Source: Polaromonas sp. (lineage in GTDB: Bacteria; Pseudomonadota; Gammaproteobacteria; Burkholderiales; Burkholderiaceae_C). From it: a stretch of DNA of 64,000 bases. The translations under genes and the position numbers were made by a program. Shown here piece after piece: positions 15,451 through 25,260 of the stretch; within the stretch, counting starts at the first letter, position 1; every line of letters begins with the position of its first letter. Where the stretch lies: NCBI RefSeq assembly GCF_012927455.1, contig NZ_JABBPE010000018.1:104888-168887 (forward strand), read 5' to 3'. The notes under the pieces were generated by a model that saw only the letters and a list, made by a program, of their open reading frames with translations, was not told where the DNA came from and searched no databases.

Positions 15451-16379
15451 GCGCGACCCCCAACACGAGCACGCTGTCCGGCAGCCGCGCCAGCCGCCTG
15501 CGGCAAGCCCTGCGGCAGCGCCTGGCCCACGCCGGGCGCAACGGGCCCGCGCTAGTGGCACCGGGCATTTACGACGGCTACGGCGCGCGCATGCTGGCGC
15601 AGTCCGGCTTTGAAGCGGCCTACATGACCGGCAACGGCGTGTCAGCGTGCCTGCTGGGCCGACCCGACGTCGGACTGGTGGATTTGTCACTGATGGCGGG
15701 CCACGCCAGGAACGTCGCCGCGTGCATCGACATTCCGCTGATCTGCGATGCCGACACCGGCTATGGCGGCATCGTCGCCGTGCGGCGCACGGTGCAGGAG
15801 TTTGAAGCGGCCGGCGTGGCTGCCATCCACATCGAAGACCAGCTCTCGCCCAAACGCTGCGCGCAGTTGCCCGGTGCGCGCGAAGTGTTGCCGTTTGCAG
15901 CGGCAGTGGCCAAGATAGCGGCGGCAGTGTCGGCGCGCAACGACCCGGATTTTGTCATCATCGGGCGCACCGACAGCGCCGCATCCTGCGGTGTGGCTGA
16001 GGCGATACGACGGGCGCAGGCTTTTGAGCGCGTCGGGGCGGGCGCGGTGTTTGTCGAGCTCAAGGGCCATGCGGGCATCCTGGAAGACATTCGACGCGTC
16101 GCTGATGCCGTCTCGATTCCGTGCATGGTCAACATCGACGCCGGCGGCCCGCTGGCGGATTTGCACAGCGAGCAGCTGCACCGCCACGGCATTGCGCTGG
16201 CCATCTACCCGGCCCTCCTGCGCAACACGCTGGGCTACGCCATGCGCGACGCGCTGCAGCATTTGAAGCAGGACGGAAACACCCGGGCCCTGCAGCCCCG
16301 CATGCTCAGCGGCCAGGAGTACAGCGATTGCCTGGGGTTGCCAGAGGTAGAGGGCTGGGAGGCGCGCTTTCCGGAGTAA
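15447..16379 (+). CDS. Isocitrate lyase/PEP mutase-family lyase
   Basis: A 310-residue alpha/beta-barrel enzyme. Visible blocks are APGIYDGYGARMLAQSGFEAAYMTG near residue 32, DADTGYGG with the Mg-binding aspartates, HIEDQLSPKRCAQLPG with the catalytic-loop cysteine, and IIGRTDSA. The cysteine argues for a carbon-carbon lyase (2-methylisocitrate, dimethylmalate or similar) rather than PEP mutase or oxaloacetate decarboxylase. It overlaps the small hydro-lyase subunit by 4 bases. The gene order matches the logic of the dmdAB plus dml steps of nicotinate fermentation, where dimethylmalate is cut to pyruvate and propionate. That assignment is an inference. Confidence 0.86.
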   Translation: MSATPNTSTLSGSRASRLRQALRQRLAHAGRNGPALVAPGIYDGYGARMLAQSGFEAAYMTGNGVSACLLGRPDVGLVDLSLMAGHARNVAACIDIPLICDADTGYGGIVAVRRTVQEFEAAGVAAIHIEDQLSPKRCAQLPGAREVLPFAAAVAKIAAAVSARNDPDFVIIGRTDSAASCGVAEAIRRAQAFERVGAGAVFVELKGHAGILEDIRRVADAVSIPCMVNIDAGGPLADLHSEQLHRHGIALAIYPALLRNTLGYAMRDALQHLKQDGNTRALQPRMLSGQEYSDCLGLPEVEGWEARFPE

Positions 16380-16935
16380 GGCCGGACCAAGCGCCATCAG
16401 AGCGTTTGCAAGAAGGGCTGCGTGAGCCGGATTCTGCATGGCAGAGTTGTGGCCCGATGTAGTGGCTGCGGCGCCGTCGAAAACGGCCGGCCCGCCGATG
16501 TGAGAAAAATGGCTTGTCTGCCTGATCAATTGGCAAGTGCGGACTTGTTGCATGTAACAAATCACGTTGCACCGAAGGGAGCAATGCAGACTTGAAGGCT
16601 ACGCCAGCCGGAGTGCAGACAAGCCTGAATGCCCTTGGTAGGCAGCCCTTCTTAAGCAAGGATTGCCGGAATAGCGTCTCCGGCAGGTCGCCAGGGCAGA
16701 AATGCAGTTTCCATCTAAAAATGGCCACCACGCCAATGGCTATATAGATGAATGCTACCAAAACAATAGCGGCATTCAACCTCTACAGCTGCTGACCGGA
16801 GCCAGGCCGGCCGGACCTTCCATCCGCAGCAGACCAGACCGCTACGTCGCAGCCCTTCTCGCGCTGATGAGCCCGGATTCGCGCCTGCGCCGGAGCGACC
16901 TGTGGGCAATGATTGTGGGCACCTTCATTGACTTT
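16380..16935. other. Intergenic region without a convincing gene
   Basis: The 556 bases lie between two convergent genes. On the minus strand from 16779 a short frame begins with a membrane-helix-like stretch (MNAAIVLVAFIYIAIGVVAI) after AGAGG. Its continuation looks random and runs into the lyase gene, so it may be the remnant of a membrane protein. A weak piece of repeat family A (about 16756-16772) may also be present. I see no terminator. Confidence 0.4.
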
Positions 16936-17676
16936 TCAGGCTTGATTCGTCAACAGGTAGCGCGCATGCCCGCGCGCCCGCAATTCGCAAGCCGGGCATT
17001 GTCCACAGCCATAGCCCCACGCATGCCGGTGCACCCGGTCACCCAGGTAGCAGGTGTGGGTGTGCTCGATGATCAGCGCCACCAGCGGCTGACCGCCGAG
17101 TGCATGGGCCATCGCCCAGGTCTCGGATTTGTCGATCCACATTAGCGGCGTCTCGATCAGAAAGCGTTTGTCCATGCCCAGCGACAAGGCCAGCTGCATC
17201 GCCTTCATGGTGTCGTCGCGGCAGTCGGGGTAGCCCGAGAAATCGGTCTCGCAGACGCCGGTGACCAGCACCTGCAGGTCGCGCCGGTAGGCGAGCGCGG
17301 CCGCCAGTGTCAAGAACAGCAGGTTGCGCCCCGGCACAAAGGTGTTGGGCAGTCCGGAGCCCTCCATCTTGAAGGCCATGTCGCGCGTCAGCGAGCTTTC
17401 GCTGACCTGGCCCAGCACCGCCAGATCGAGCAGATGGTCCTGCCCCAGCCTGGCCGCCCAATGCGGGAACAGCGTCTTGATTTCGCGCAGCACATTCAGA
17501 CGCGCCTGCAGCTCGACCTTGTGGCGCTGGCCGTAGTCAAAGGCGATGGTTTCGACGCGCTCGTACTTGGAAAGCGCCTGCGCCAGGCAGGTGGTGGAGT
17601 CCTGCCCGCCGGAAAACAACACCAGGGCGGCGCTGTGGGCGCGCTGGGGCAAGGAAGTGGCTGCGGGTGTGTTCAT
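16936..17676 (-). CDS. queC: 7-cyano-7-deazaguanine (preQ0) synthase
   Basis: A 246-residue ATP-dependent enzyme that makes preQ0 from carboxydeazaguanine for queuosine tRNA modification. The PP-loop is SGGQDSTT (residues 22-29). [17 protein letters not shown] and [13 protein letters not shown] follow in the middle, and the zinc site YGCGQCPAC lies near the C-terminus. The ATG at 17676 gives the usual length; upstream in-frame starts would add a non-homologous leader. No preQ1 riboswitch was recognised in the leader. It stands alone. Confidence 0.94.
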   Translation of the reverse strand: MNTPAATSLPQRAHSAALVLFSGGQDSTTCLAQALSKYERVETIAFDYGQRHKVELQARLNVLREIKTLFPHWAARLGQDHLLDLAVLGQVSESSLTRDMAFKMEGSGLPNTFVPGRNLLFLTLAAALAYRRDLQVLVTGVCETDFSGYPDCRDDTMKAMQLALSLGMDKRFLIETPLMWIDKSETWAMAHALGGQPLVALIIEHTHTCYLGDRVHRHAWGYGCGQCPACELRARGHARYLLTNQA

Positions 17677-17918
17677 GGAAACTAAAAAAGGCTGGAAACT
17701 AAACCGTATTGTCGCTTGGCAAAGTGGCGCCGGCTGGCCCTGCCGTAGCTGGCAACAAACGGTCTGAGGTCGAGACAAATGCAGGCCTTGCGCTTGCGCG
17801 TACTGTACCGCCTGCGGATTCACGCTATAAACTGAAAGAACGATGGTTTTGCCGGGCATGAAGACTTCCGTTTGCCACTGCCTGCAAAGCGCCCTCAACC
17901 TTCTTTGAAAGGCATCCC

Positions 17919-18845
17919 ATGATTACCGTTATTTCACGTCGCTGGCTGTTTCGCTGCATCCCGGTTTTTCTTTTTGCAGCGGGCTCGGCCCTGGCACAAA
18001 CGCCCGTGCGGGTCTCGTCAAAAATAGACACCGAGGGCTCGTTGCTGGGCAACATGATGATTCAGCTGCTGGAGGCCAACGGCATCAAGACCGAAAACAA
18101 GGTGCAGCTGGGCAACACCAAGATCATGCGCGGCGCCATCACCGCCGGCGAGATTGACCTTTACTCGGAGTACACCGGTAACGGCGCGTTTTTCTTTTCG
18201 GATGAAAAGAACCCGGCCTGGAAAAACGCCAAAGCCGGCTACGAGCTGATCAAAAAGCTCGATGCCGAGAAAAACAAAATCGTCTGGCTGGAGCCGTCCC
18301 CGGCCAATAACACCTGGGCGATTGCGCTGCGCAAGGATGTAGCGGTCAAAAACAAGGTCAATTCGCTGGCCGACCTGGGCAAGTGGCTGTCTGGCGGCGG
18401 CAAGTTCAAGCTGGCGGCGTCGGCTGAATTTGTCGAGCGCACCGATGCGCTGCCGGCTTTCCAGACGGCCTACGGCTTCAAGCTCAATCAGGACCAGCTG
18501 CTGACGCTGGCCGGCGGCGACACCACGGTCACCATCAAGGCCGCGGCCGAGCAGACCTCTGGCGTCAACGCCGCCATGGCTTACGGCACCGACGGCGCCA
18601 TTGCCGCTTTGGGACTGGTGGTGTTGGCGGACCCCAAGGGCATCCAGCCGATCTACGCGCCGGCGCCGGTGCTGCGGGCCGAAACGCTGGCCCAGTATCC
18701 CAAGATCAAGGACGTACTGGCGCCGGTGTTCAAGACCCTGGATACGCCGACGCTGCAGGCGCTTAACGCAAAAATAGCGGTGGAGGGGCAGGACGCCAAA
18801 AAGGTGTCGGCCGACTATTTGAGGGCAAAAGGTTTTATCAAGTGA
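17919..18845 (+). CDS. osmF: Osmoprotectant ABC transporter substrate-binding protein
   Basis: A 308-residue periplasmic protein with a signal peptide (cleavage after SALA near residue 26) of the OpuC/OsmF (YehZ) type. Blocks seen are [36 protein letters not shown] and [15 protein letters not shown]. Relatives bind glycine betaine or other quaternary amines. It heads a four-gene operon in the order of Escherichia coli yehZYXW. AAAGG precedes the ATG. Confidence 0.9.
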   Translation: MITVISRRWLFRCIPVFLFAAGSALAQTPVRVSSKIDTEGSLLGNMMIQLLEANGIKTENKVQLGNTKIMRGAITAGEIDLYSEYTGNGAFFFSDEKNPAWKNAKAGYELIKKLDAEKNKIVWLEPSPANNTWAIALRKDVAVKNKVNSLADLGKWLSGGGKFKLAASAEFVERTDALPAFQTAYGFKLNQDQLLTLAGGDTTVTIKAAAEQTSGVNAAMAYGTDGAIAALGLVVLADPKGIQPIYAPAPVLRAETLAQYPKIKDVLAPVFKTLDTPTLQALNAKIAVEGQDAKKVSADYLRAKGFIK

Positions 18846-18846
18846 C

Positions 18847-20094
18847 GTGCCTTGCCGCTGCGGCACCACTCGGATATATCCCGCCGGCCGTGCGGTGAGC
18901 GCCTGGGTCAAAAACCGCGTGCTGGGCGTGCTGTTGCTGGCGGGCCTGGCAGCGGCGCTGGGTCTGGCTTTTTTGACACACGCGCCGAACCGGCTGGTCA
19001 CGGGCACGGCCATTTCGCTGGCAGAAATCGTCAGCAGCTTGGACGGTCTGCAAGCGGCTCACGGCGTGTTTCTTTTGCTGACACTGCTACCCGCGCTGCT
19101 GCTGGTCGCGGGCGTCTTCATGCGCCCGACGCGCGCCGCGCATGCGCTGCTGGGCGTGGCGGCCACGCTGTTGCTGATGGGACTGGTGGGCTTGGCGGCC
19201 AGCCACGCGAATCGGCTGGCCGGCTCGGCTGGCGCGTCCAGTATTGCGCGCACCTCTTTCGGCGGCGCTTTCTGGTTGCTGGCAGCGCTGAGCTGGCTGG
19301 TGGCCGCTGACGCCATTGGGCGGCTGGCCTTGAAACCGGTTTGGCGCCTGCTCGCCAGCGCAACCGTCATCGCGCCAGTGCTGGCACTGCTGGCGGCGGG
19401 TACGCTCGGCCAGCTGTCGCTGCTCAAGGAATATGCCAACCGCGAAAGCATCTTCAATGCGGCCCTGCTGCAGCATCTGCAGCTTGTGCTGGCCAGCCTG
19501 CTGCCGGCACTGCTGATTGGCGTGCCGCTGGGCATTGCTGCTGTCAGGGCGCGCGGGCGGGCAGTGCGCGCGCCGCTGTTTGCCGTCCTCAACATCATTC
19601 AAACCGTGCCGTCGATAGCGCTGTTTGGTCTGCTGATGGCGCCGCTGGCCTTGCTGGCAGCCGGCGTGCCCCTGCTGGCGCAGTGGGGCATCAAGGGCAT
19701 CGGCCTGGCGCCGGCGGTGATTGCCCTGACGCTGTACTCGCTGCTGCCGATCGTGCGCAGCACCGCCGCCGGCCTGGGCCAGGTGCCGCAGCCGGTGATT
19801 GATGCCGCGCTGGGCATGGGCCTGACCAGGCCGCAGATTTTCTGGAAGGTTGAGCTGCCGCTGGCGCTGCCGATTTTTCTTTCGGGGCTGCGCGTGGCCA
19901 CGGTACAGGTCATCGGGCTGGCGATGGTGGCGGCGCTGATTGGTGCCGGCGGTTTTGGCACCCTGATGTTCCAGGGCCTGCTCAGCGGCGCACTCGATCT
20001 GGTGTTGCTCGGTGTGGTGCCGGTGGTGGCCTTGGCGCTGGCGGTGGACGCCGTGCTCAGGGCCGTCACGCTGCTGCTGGCGCCTAAATTTTAA
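18847..20094 (+). CDS. yehY: Osmoprotectant ABC transporter permease, YehY-like
   Basis: About 400-415 residues with roughly ten hydrophobic segments. The C-terminal half (from about residue 200) is the typical OpuC-type permease with the EAA-like loop DAALGMGLTRPQIFWKVELPLALP. The N-terminal half is the extra membrane region characteristic of YehY. The start is either a GTG directly after the osmF stop (18847) or a GTG at 18895; neither has a strong ribosome-binding site. It lies between osmF and the ATPase gene. Confidence 0.86.
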   Translation: MPCRCGTTRIYPAGRAVSAWVKNRVLGVLLLAGLAAALGLAFLTHAPNRLVTGTAISLAEIVSSLDGLQAAHGVFLLLTLLPALLLVAGVFMRPTRAAHALLGVAATLLLMGLVGLAASHANRLAGSAGASSIARTSFGGAFWLLAALSWLVAADAIGRLALKPVWRLLASATVIAPVLALLAAGTLGQLSLLKEYANRESIFNAALLQHLQLVLASLLPALLIGVPLGIAAVRARGRAVRAPLFAVLNIIQTVPSIALFGLLMAPLALLAAGVPLLAQWGIKGIGLAPAVIALTLYSLLPIVRSTAAGLGQVPQPVIDAALGMGLTRPQIFWKVELPLALPIFLSGLRVATVQVIGLAMVAALIGAGGFGTLMFQGLLSGALDLVLLGVVPVVALALAVDAVLRAVTLLLAPKF

Positions 20095-20107
20095 TGACGA
20101 AAATTTA

Positions 20108-21049
20108 ATGATTGAACTGCACCATGTCAGCAAGGCCTTTGCCGGCCTGACGGTCATCGATGACCTCTCGCTCGGCATTGCGCGCGGCGAGTTCACTGTG
20201 ATTCTGGGCAGTTCGGGGTCGGGCAAGTCCACCCTGCTCAAGATGATGAACCGGCTGGTCGAGCACGACAGCGGGCGCATTGTTTTTGCCGGCGACGAGA
20301 TCCGCAGCTTTCGGCCCGAAGACATCCGGCGCCGCATGGGTTATGCCATCCAGTCGGTCGGCCTGTTTCCGCACTGGACGGTGGAAAAAAACATTGCCAC
20401 CGTGCCGGCGCTGCTGCAATGGCCCCAGGCGCGCATTGCGGGCCGCGTCACCGAGCTGATGACGCTGCTGCAACTGGACCCGGCGCTGTACCGCACGCGC
20501 TACCCGCACCAGCTTTCGGGCGGTCAGCAGCAGCGCGTGGGCGTGGCGCGGGCGCTGGCGGGCGACCCGGAGATCTTGCTGATGGACGAGCCTTTTGGCG
20601 CGCTCGACCCGGTCACACGCGCCGCGCTGCAGGGGGAGATTGCGCGCATTCACCAGGCATCGGGCAAGACCATCGTGCTGGTGACGCATGACATTGACGA
20701 GGCGCTTAGCCTGGCCACGCGCATCGTGCTGCTCGATCACGGGCGCGTGGTGCAAAGCGGCACGCCACTGCAGATGCTTTCAAGCCCGGCCAACGACTTT
20801 GTGACGGATTTTTTTGGCCGCGGCGATGTCGGCATCAAGCTGCTGGGGCTGCAGCGGGTGGCCGACCATATCCGGGCTGACACCCGGGGCAGTCCGACCG
20901 ATGGCGAGCCCATTTTGGACAGCCTAAGCTTGCGCGAGGCACTCTCGGTTTTCCTGTCGCGCCGGGTTGATCGCCTTGCCGTCGTCGATGGCGCGGGGCA
21001 ACGCATTGGCTCGATTGACTTGCATGATCTGCTGGGCCGGCACGCATGA
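20108..21049 (+). CDS. yehX: Osmoprotectant ABC transporter ATP-binding protein, YehX-like
   Basis: A 313-residue ATPase with Walker [10 protein letters not shown] (about residue 36), signature [16 protein letters not shown] (about 135) and Walker [14 protein letters not shown]. After about residue 240 a CBS-like tail ([20 protein letters not shown]) follows, as in other osmoregulatory ABC ATPases, where CBS modules sense ionic strength. The start at 20108 matches family length. It overlaps the next permease gene by the four bases ATGA. Confidence 0.9.
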   Translation: MIELHHVSKAFAGLTVIDDLSLGIARGEFTVILGSSGSGKSTLLKMMNRLVEHDSGRIVFAGDEIRSFRPEDIRRRMGYAIQSVGLFPHWTVEKNIATVPALLQWPQARIAGRVTELMTLLQLDPALYRTRYPHQLSGGQQQRVGVARALAGDPEILLMDEPFGALDPVTRAALQGEIARIHQASGKTIVLVTHDIDEALSLATRIVLLDHGRVVQSGTPLQMLSSPANDFVTDFFGRGDVGIKLLGLQRVADHIRADTRGSPTDGEPILDSLSLREALSVFLSRRVDRLAVVDGAGQRIGSIDLHDLLGRHA

Positions 21050-21813
21050 GCAGCGCCGCGCCGCCAAAGAGCCGGCGACAGCGCTGGTCACGCGATCCTT
21101 TGTGGTGGGCACTGGTCGCGCTGCTGCTACTGGTATTTGGCATCAGCTGGCTTAAACCGCTGTTTGCAGCGCTGTTTCCGGCGCTGGAGCGGCCGGTGTA
21201 TCAGCAGGACAGCTTTTTGGGATTGACGCTGGCACACCTGAAAATCGTGGTGCTGTCCAGCGGTTTTTCCGTCATCGTGGGCGTTGCCGCGGGGATTTTT
21301 GCCACCCGCGCAAGCGGGCGCGAGTTTCGCCCGCTGATCGAAACGCTGGTGGCGGTCGGGCAAACCTTTCCGCCGGTAGCAGTACTGGCCGTGGCGGTGC
21401 CGCTGGTGGGTTTTGGCGAGGCGCCGGCGCTGATCGCACTGGCGCTGTACGGCCTGCTGCCGGTGTTGCAAGGCACGCTGGCCGGCATCGAAGCCGTGCC
21501 CGCAGCGGCGCGCGAAGCCGCCGAAGGCCTGGGAATGAGCGCGTGGCAGAGGCTGCGGTACATCGAACTGCCGCTGGCGGCCCCAGTCATTTTGGCGGGC
21601 GTGCGCACCTCGGTCATCATCAATATTGGCACCGCCGCGATTGCCTCGACAGTTGGCGCCAAAACGCTGGGCCTGCCCATCATCGTGGGCCTGAGCGGCT
21701 TCAACACCGCCTACGTGATTCAGGGGGCGGTGCTGGTCGGCATGCTGGCGGTGGTGACCGACCTGGCTTTCGAACGGGTCGAGCGCCGGCTGGCACGCTG
21801 GCAGGCGGCGTAG
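21046..21813 (+). CDS. yehW: Osmoprotectant ABC transporter permease, YehW-like
   Basis: A 255-residue permease with about six hydrophobic segments and the EAA-like loop [24 protein letters not shown] (about residue 155). It follows [27 protein letters not shown], typical of OpuC-type permeases. Translational coupling to the ATPase and the preceding two genes gives a complete transporter. Only 16 bases separate its stop from the convergent FAH-family gene. Confidence 0.9.
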   Translation: MSSAAPPKSRRQRWSRDPLWWALVALLLLVFGISWLKPLFAALFPALERPVYQQDSFLGLTLAHLKIVVLSSGFSVIVGVAAGIFATRASGREFRPLIETLVAVGQTFPPVAVLAVAVPLVGFGEAPALIALALYGLLPVLQGTLAGIEAVPAAAREAAEGLGMSAWQRLRYIELPLAAPVILAGVRTSVIINIGTAAIASTVGAKTLGLPIIVGLSGFNTAYVIQGAVLVGMLAVVTDLAFERVERRLARWQAA

Positions 21814-21829
21814 CGCAGTGAGGAGTTTT

Positions 21830-23011
21830 TTATTTGAGCAGGCCGCGTCGCGCCAGGCTTTGCATCAGCGCCGCCAGGCCAAACGTCCAGGGCGCGGCCT
21901 GGTCCGAAGTGGTGACGCGGTTGACCAGGCTGCCGAGCTGCGGCGTGGACACCGTCACCACGTCGCCCACCACATGGGTGAAGCCCTGGCCGGGACCGTG
22001 GCGGTCTTGCGTGGGCGCAAACATGGTGCCCAAAAACAGCATGAAGCCGTCGGGGTACTGGTGGTTGGCGCCTATCGCCTGGGCCACCAGATCGAGCGGG
22101 TCGCGGCTGATCATGCTCAGCGAGCTGCCGCCCGTCATTTCAAAGCCCTCGGGGCCAGTCACCGTCATCGTCAAATCGCTCATGCGCACATGGTCGATGG
22201 TGAAGTATTCGTCAAACAGTCGGATCAACGGACCAATCGCGCACGAGGCGTTGTTGTCCTTGGCCTTGCCTAACAGCAGCGCGCTGCGCCCTTCAAAGTC
22301 GCGCAAGTTGACATCGTTGCCCAGTGTGGCGCCCTGCACCTCGCCGCGCGAATTGACGGCCAGCACGATTTCCGGTTCGGGGTTGTTCCAGCGGCTGTGC
22401 GGGTGCAGGCCGACTTCGGCGCCGGTGCCCACGGCACTCAGCGGCTGGCTCTTTGTAAAGATCTCCGCGTCGGGGCCGATGCCGACCTCCAGGTACTGCG
22501 ACCAGACACCCTGGGCGATCAGCACCTCCTTGAGTTGCGCCGCCTCGGGCGAGCCCGGCTTGACGCTGCCCAGGTTGTCGCCAATCACGCCGACCACGGC
22601 GGCACGCACCGCTTCGGCCTTGCTGGCGTCCCCGCCGGCCTGCTCTTCAATGACCCGCTCGAGCATGGACGCGACAAAGGTAACGCCCGCAGCCTTGATG
22701 GCCTGCAGATCGCAGGGCGCTAGCAGCCAGGGTAGGCCGGGCTTGCGCACATCCGCCGCCGAATTGGCCAGCACGCAGTCGGTACTCGCCAGCCGCGGCA
22801 GCGCCGGCGCGGCGGCGCGCACCGCCTGTGCCGGCGCCGGCAATTCCAGCAGCTGGCTGGCGGTTGGCGCCACGCTGGACAGGTCGAACACGCCAGCGGC
22901 AGTAACCAGCACCAGCACCGGCCCGCTGCCGTCTATCCAGACCCGGCCGATCAGCAGTGCGGCAGCTTCGTCAACCGGCAAGGAGGCAAGCAGGGTCAGG
23001 GAATTTTTCAT
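21830..23011 (-). CDS. Fumarylacetoacetate hydrolase family protein
   Basis: A 393-residue protein. The FAH catalytic core lies in the C-terminal two thirds: NNPEPEIVLAVN supplies acidic metal ligands, GNDVNLRDFEGRSALLLGKAKDNN follows, and GGSSLSMISRDPLDLV is near residue 290. The N-terminal 100 residues are Ala-rich and less conserved. Members hydrolyse or decarboxylate beta-diketo or 2-oxo acids; this length fits the group linked to sugar-acid or 2,4-diketo acid breakdown. No pathway neighbour is present, so the substrate is not assigned. Confidence 0.85.
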   Translation of the reverse strand: MKNSLTLLASLPVDEAAALLIGRVWIDGSGPVLVLVTAAGVFDLSSVAPTASQLLELPAPAQAVRAAAPALPRLASTDCVLANSAADVRKPGLPWLLAPCDLQAIKAAGVTFVASMLERVIEEQAGGDASKAEAVRAAVVGVIGDNLGSVKPGSPEAAQLKEVLIAQGVWSQYLEVGIGPDAEIFTKSQPLSAVGTGAEVGLHPHSRWNNPEPEIVLAVNSRGEVQGATLGNDVNLRDFEGRSALLLGKAKDNNASCAIGPLIRLFDEYFTIDHVRMSDLTMTVTGPEGFEMTGGSSLSMISRDPLDLVAQAIGANHQYPDGFMLFLGTMFAPTQDRHGPGQGFTHVVGDVVTVSTPQLGSLVNRVTTSDQAAPWTFGLAALMQSLARRGLLK

Positions 23012-23347
23012 GTGGATGCGGCACTTCGCCGTGACTGATGCCGTGTAAAAGGGGGTTCAAGAATGCTGGGGCCACCCATACTAACGCGGCAGCAATAAGA
23101 CGTTGATGATGAGCACCCGCGCGGATTCACATACCGGTATGAGGACTTGCCTGACATTGCCCGCGCCACCCTCCTCTCATCCCCACTCTATTTACTGCGA
23201 CCCGAAAGTGTCACAACATGAAAGCACATTTTTTTGTGGGCTGACGCAGCGATGGCGGGGTTGCAAACCTGGTAAAGCAAGTCCTCGCCCGAATACGGCT
23301 TGATGGTTATCAAGCGCCAGATCACCGCTGTGGTTTACCCTGAAAGC
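23012..23347. other. Intergenic region, nothing recognised
   Basis: About 336 bases between divergent genes. I see no clear hairpin, repeat or open frame with family resemblance. An alternative in-frame start of the next gene lies at 23300. Confidence 0.5.
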
Positions 23348-24811
23348 ATGCAAACCACTGTTAATGCCGTCCTCGCTGGCACCTTGGCCCGCACGCTAGG
23401 CGCCCAGATGATCGAGACGCACATCTCCTGGGTGCTGTTAGCGGGCGACATCGCCTACAAGATCAAAAAAGCTGTGCGGCTGCCCTTCGTCGACTACAGC
23501 ACGTTGGCAACTCGGCAGCATTTCTGTGAAGAGGAGCTGCGCCTGAACCAAAGTCTTGCGCCGTCGCTGTACCTTGGCGTCACGCGCATCACCGGTACAC
23601 CGCAGGCGCCCGGGCTCGACGGCCCGGGGCCGGTGCTGGAGTACGCGGTGCGCATGCGCCGCTTCGCGCCGGGCGCGCTGTTCAGCGAGCAACTCGCCGC
23701 AGGCACGCTGCACGCCGGCGACGCCGACCAGCTGGCCGCGCTGCTGGCCGGCTTTCATGCGCTTGCTCCGCGCGCCGATGCGGTGGACGGCTTCGCCACG
23801 GTCGAACGGCGGCGCGGCAGCGCGCTGGCGGCGTGCGACGGCACGCGGCCATTGGCCGGCAACAACGACGGCGAGCACGCCTTGCTGCGGACCTGGCTGC
23901 AAGCCGAGGCTGACCGGCTGGCGCCCTTGTGGTCGGCGCGCCGGGCAGACGGCCACGTCCGCGAATGCCATGGCGACCTGCATCTGGCCAATGTGCTGAG
24001 CCTGGACGGCCAGGTGGCGGCCTTCGACTGCATCGAGTTCGATCCGGCGCTGCGCTGGATCGACGTGCTGGACGACGCAGCTTTCGTCGTGATGGACTTC
24101 TCTGCCAGCGGCCGCAACGACTTTGCGTTTCGTTTTCTGAACGGCTGGCTTGACCGGACTGGCGACCACGGCAGCCTCCCCGCACTGCGCTTTTCGGTGG
24201 TCTACCGCGCACTGGTGCGGGCCCAGGTGGAACATCTGCGCAAGCCGGACAGCGCAGCCGCACGGCACTACCTGAAAACGGCGCTGAACTGGACGCGGCC
24301 GGGCGAGCCGCGGCTTTTGATCACGCATGGCCTGCCGGGGTCGGGCAAAACCTTTGCCTCGCAAGGCCTGCTGGAGCAGCTGGGCGCGCTGCGGCTGCGC
24401 TCGGATGTCGAGCGCAAGCGCCTGTTCGGGCTGGGCATGCTGGAGGATTCGCGCAGCAAGGGCCTGGACCTGTACGGCGCCGACGCCACGGCGCGCACTT
24501 ACCGCCAACTTTTCGCGACGGCGCGCAGCGCGCTGCAGGCCGGCTACCCGGTGATCCTCGATGCCGCGTTTCTGCGTCGCGCGGAGCGGGCCCAAGCCCA
24601 CACACTCGCGCGAGAACTCGGTGTACCCTTTTCCATTGTGGCCTGCGAGGCGCCGCTGGCGCTGCTGCAAACGCGTCTGCTGGCGCGTCGAGGCGATGCG
24701 TCCGAGGCAGATGCCGCGGCGCTTGAGCTTTTGCGCGCGCAGCTTGAGCCACTGACTGACGACGAGCGCGCATTGGTGTACCCGTGCGTGCCACTGCCGA
24801 CGAAGGCGTAA
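23348..24811 (+). CDS. Fusion of aminoglycoside-phosphotransferase-like domain and P-loop kinase domain
   Basis: A 487-residue protein. The N-terminal part (to about residue 320) resembles the APH/choline-kinase fold, with ECHGDLHLANVL as the catalytic loop and AFDCIEFDPALRWIDVLDD as the metal-binding block. The C-terminal part is an AAA_33-type kinase with Walker A THGLPGSGKTFA (about residue 320) and VILDAAFLRRAER. Such fusions are common in proteobacteria and their substrate is not established. I prefer the ATG at 23348, but 23300 is possible. The coding sequence is very GC-rich, like its neighbours. Confidence 0.83.
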   Translation: MQTTVNAVLAGTLARTLGAQMIETHISWVLLAGDIAYKIKKAVRLPFVDYSTLATRQHFCEEELRLNQSLAPSLYLGVTRITGTPQAPGLDGPGPVLEYAVRMRRFAPGALFSEQLAAGTLHAGDADQLAALLAGFHALAPRADAVDGFATVERRRGSALAACDGTRPLAGNNDGEHALLRTWLQAEADRLAPLWSARRADGHVRECHGDLHLANVLSLDGQVAAFDCIEFDPALRWIDVLDDAAFVVMDFSASGRNDFAFRFLNGWLDRTGDHGSLPALRFSVVYRALVRAQVEHLRKPDSAAARHYLKTALNWTRPGEPRLLITHGLPGSGKTFASQGLLEQLGALRLRSDVERKRLFGLGMLEDSRSKGLDLYGADATARTYRQLFATARSALQAGYPVILDAAFLRRAERAQAHTLARELGVPFSIVACEAPLALLQTRLLARRGDASEADAAALELLRAQLEPLTDDERALVYPCVPLPTKA

Positions 24812-24848
24812 AGCGGAAAGCGGAAAGCGAGCCTTCAATGCGTTTGTG

Positions 24849-25037
24849 TCACTCGTTTACGTCAAGCAGGCGCTGCAGCCCGAAAGCCGGGAAGGTCCGG
24901 CTAATTGTTTCCAGTGACATGCCCAGATAACGGCCGATTTCTGCGCGCGACACCCGCAGATGGAAATCCCTGGCCGAATAGCCACGCGCCATCAGACGCT
25001 GCACCTGCATCAGCGCCGGGCCCCCAGAAGCAGATAC
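24849..25037 (-). pseudogene. Remnant of an FNR/Crp-family regulator (helix-turn-helix part)
   Basis: On the minus strand the translation runs QVQRLMARGYSARDFHLRVS, then RAEIGRYLGMSLETISRTF. This is the C-terminal DNA-binding region of FNR-type regulators, where LR(M/V)(T/S)R.EIG..LG...ETVSR is diagnostic. The sensory domain and its iron-sulfur cysteines are missing, and the tail after the recognition helix is altered. Immediately upstream lies a copy of dispersed repeat family A, so an 81-codon frame from 25094 reads through repeat plus remnant. A functional protein seems unlikely. Confidence 0.75.
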
Positions 25038-25086
25038 GGCTGTAGCCCAATGAATACGGGCGCAAGCAGCTATTAATTTAATAGCA
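25038..25086 (+). repeat. Dispersed stem-loop repeat, family A, copy 5
   Basis: GGCTGTAGCCC, spacer, ACGGGCGCAAGCAGCTATT, AATTTAATAGCA. It is the cleanest copy in the window. It abuts the truncated end of the FNR-like remnant. Confidence 0.9.
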
Positions 25087-25260
25087 TTTTGCAACTATCG
25101 TGCAGCAGACCAAACATCTTGTGGGGAGGCTGCCCGGTTGACCGCCCCATTGAATTTCCTCAGCTTGCCGGGCGACCGGTTTTCATCAGTGTGACCCGCG
25201 CGTGCGGGATCTGGTTACCGGCGTGGTGACGCGACGTGCAGCACCACAGCGGCGGCCCAA

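Noticed and set aside
16756..16772. Possible ninth copy of repeat family A
   Set aside because: Only the terminal hairpin arm (GCTACCAAAACAATAGC) matches; the central GGGCGCAAG block is absent.
16306..16779. Minus-strand frame starting with a membrane-like helix
   Set aside because: Only the first 25 residues look protein-like; the rest has random composition and overlaps the lyase gene.
17677..17918. preQ1 riboswitch upstream of queC
   Set aside because: No recognisable preQ1 aptamer hairpin with an A-rich tail before the ribosome-binding site.
19087..20337. Long minus-strand frame opposite the yehY-like permease
   Set aside because: It is a shadow of the permease gene, with an unusually Arg/Gln/His-rich composition and no family resemblance.
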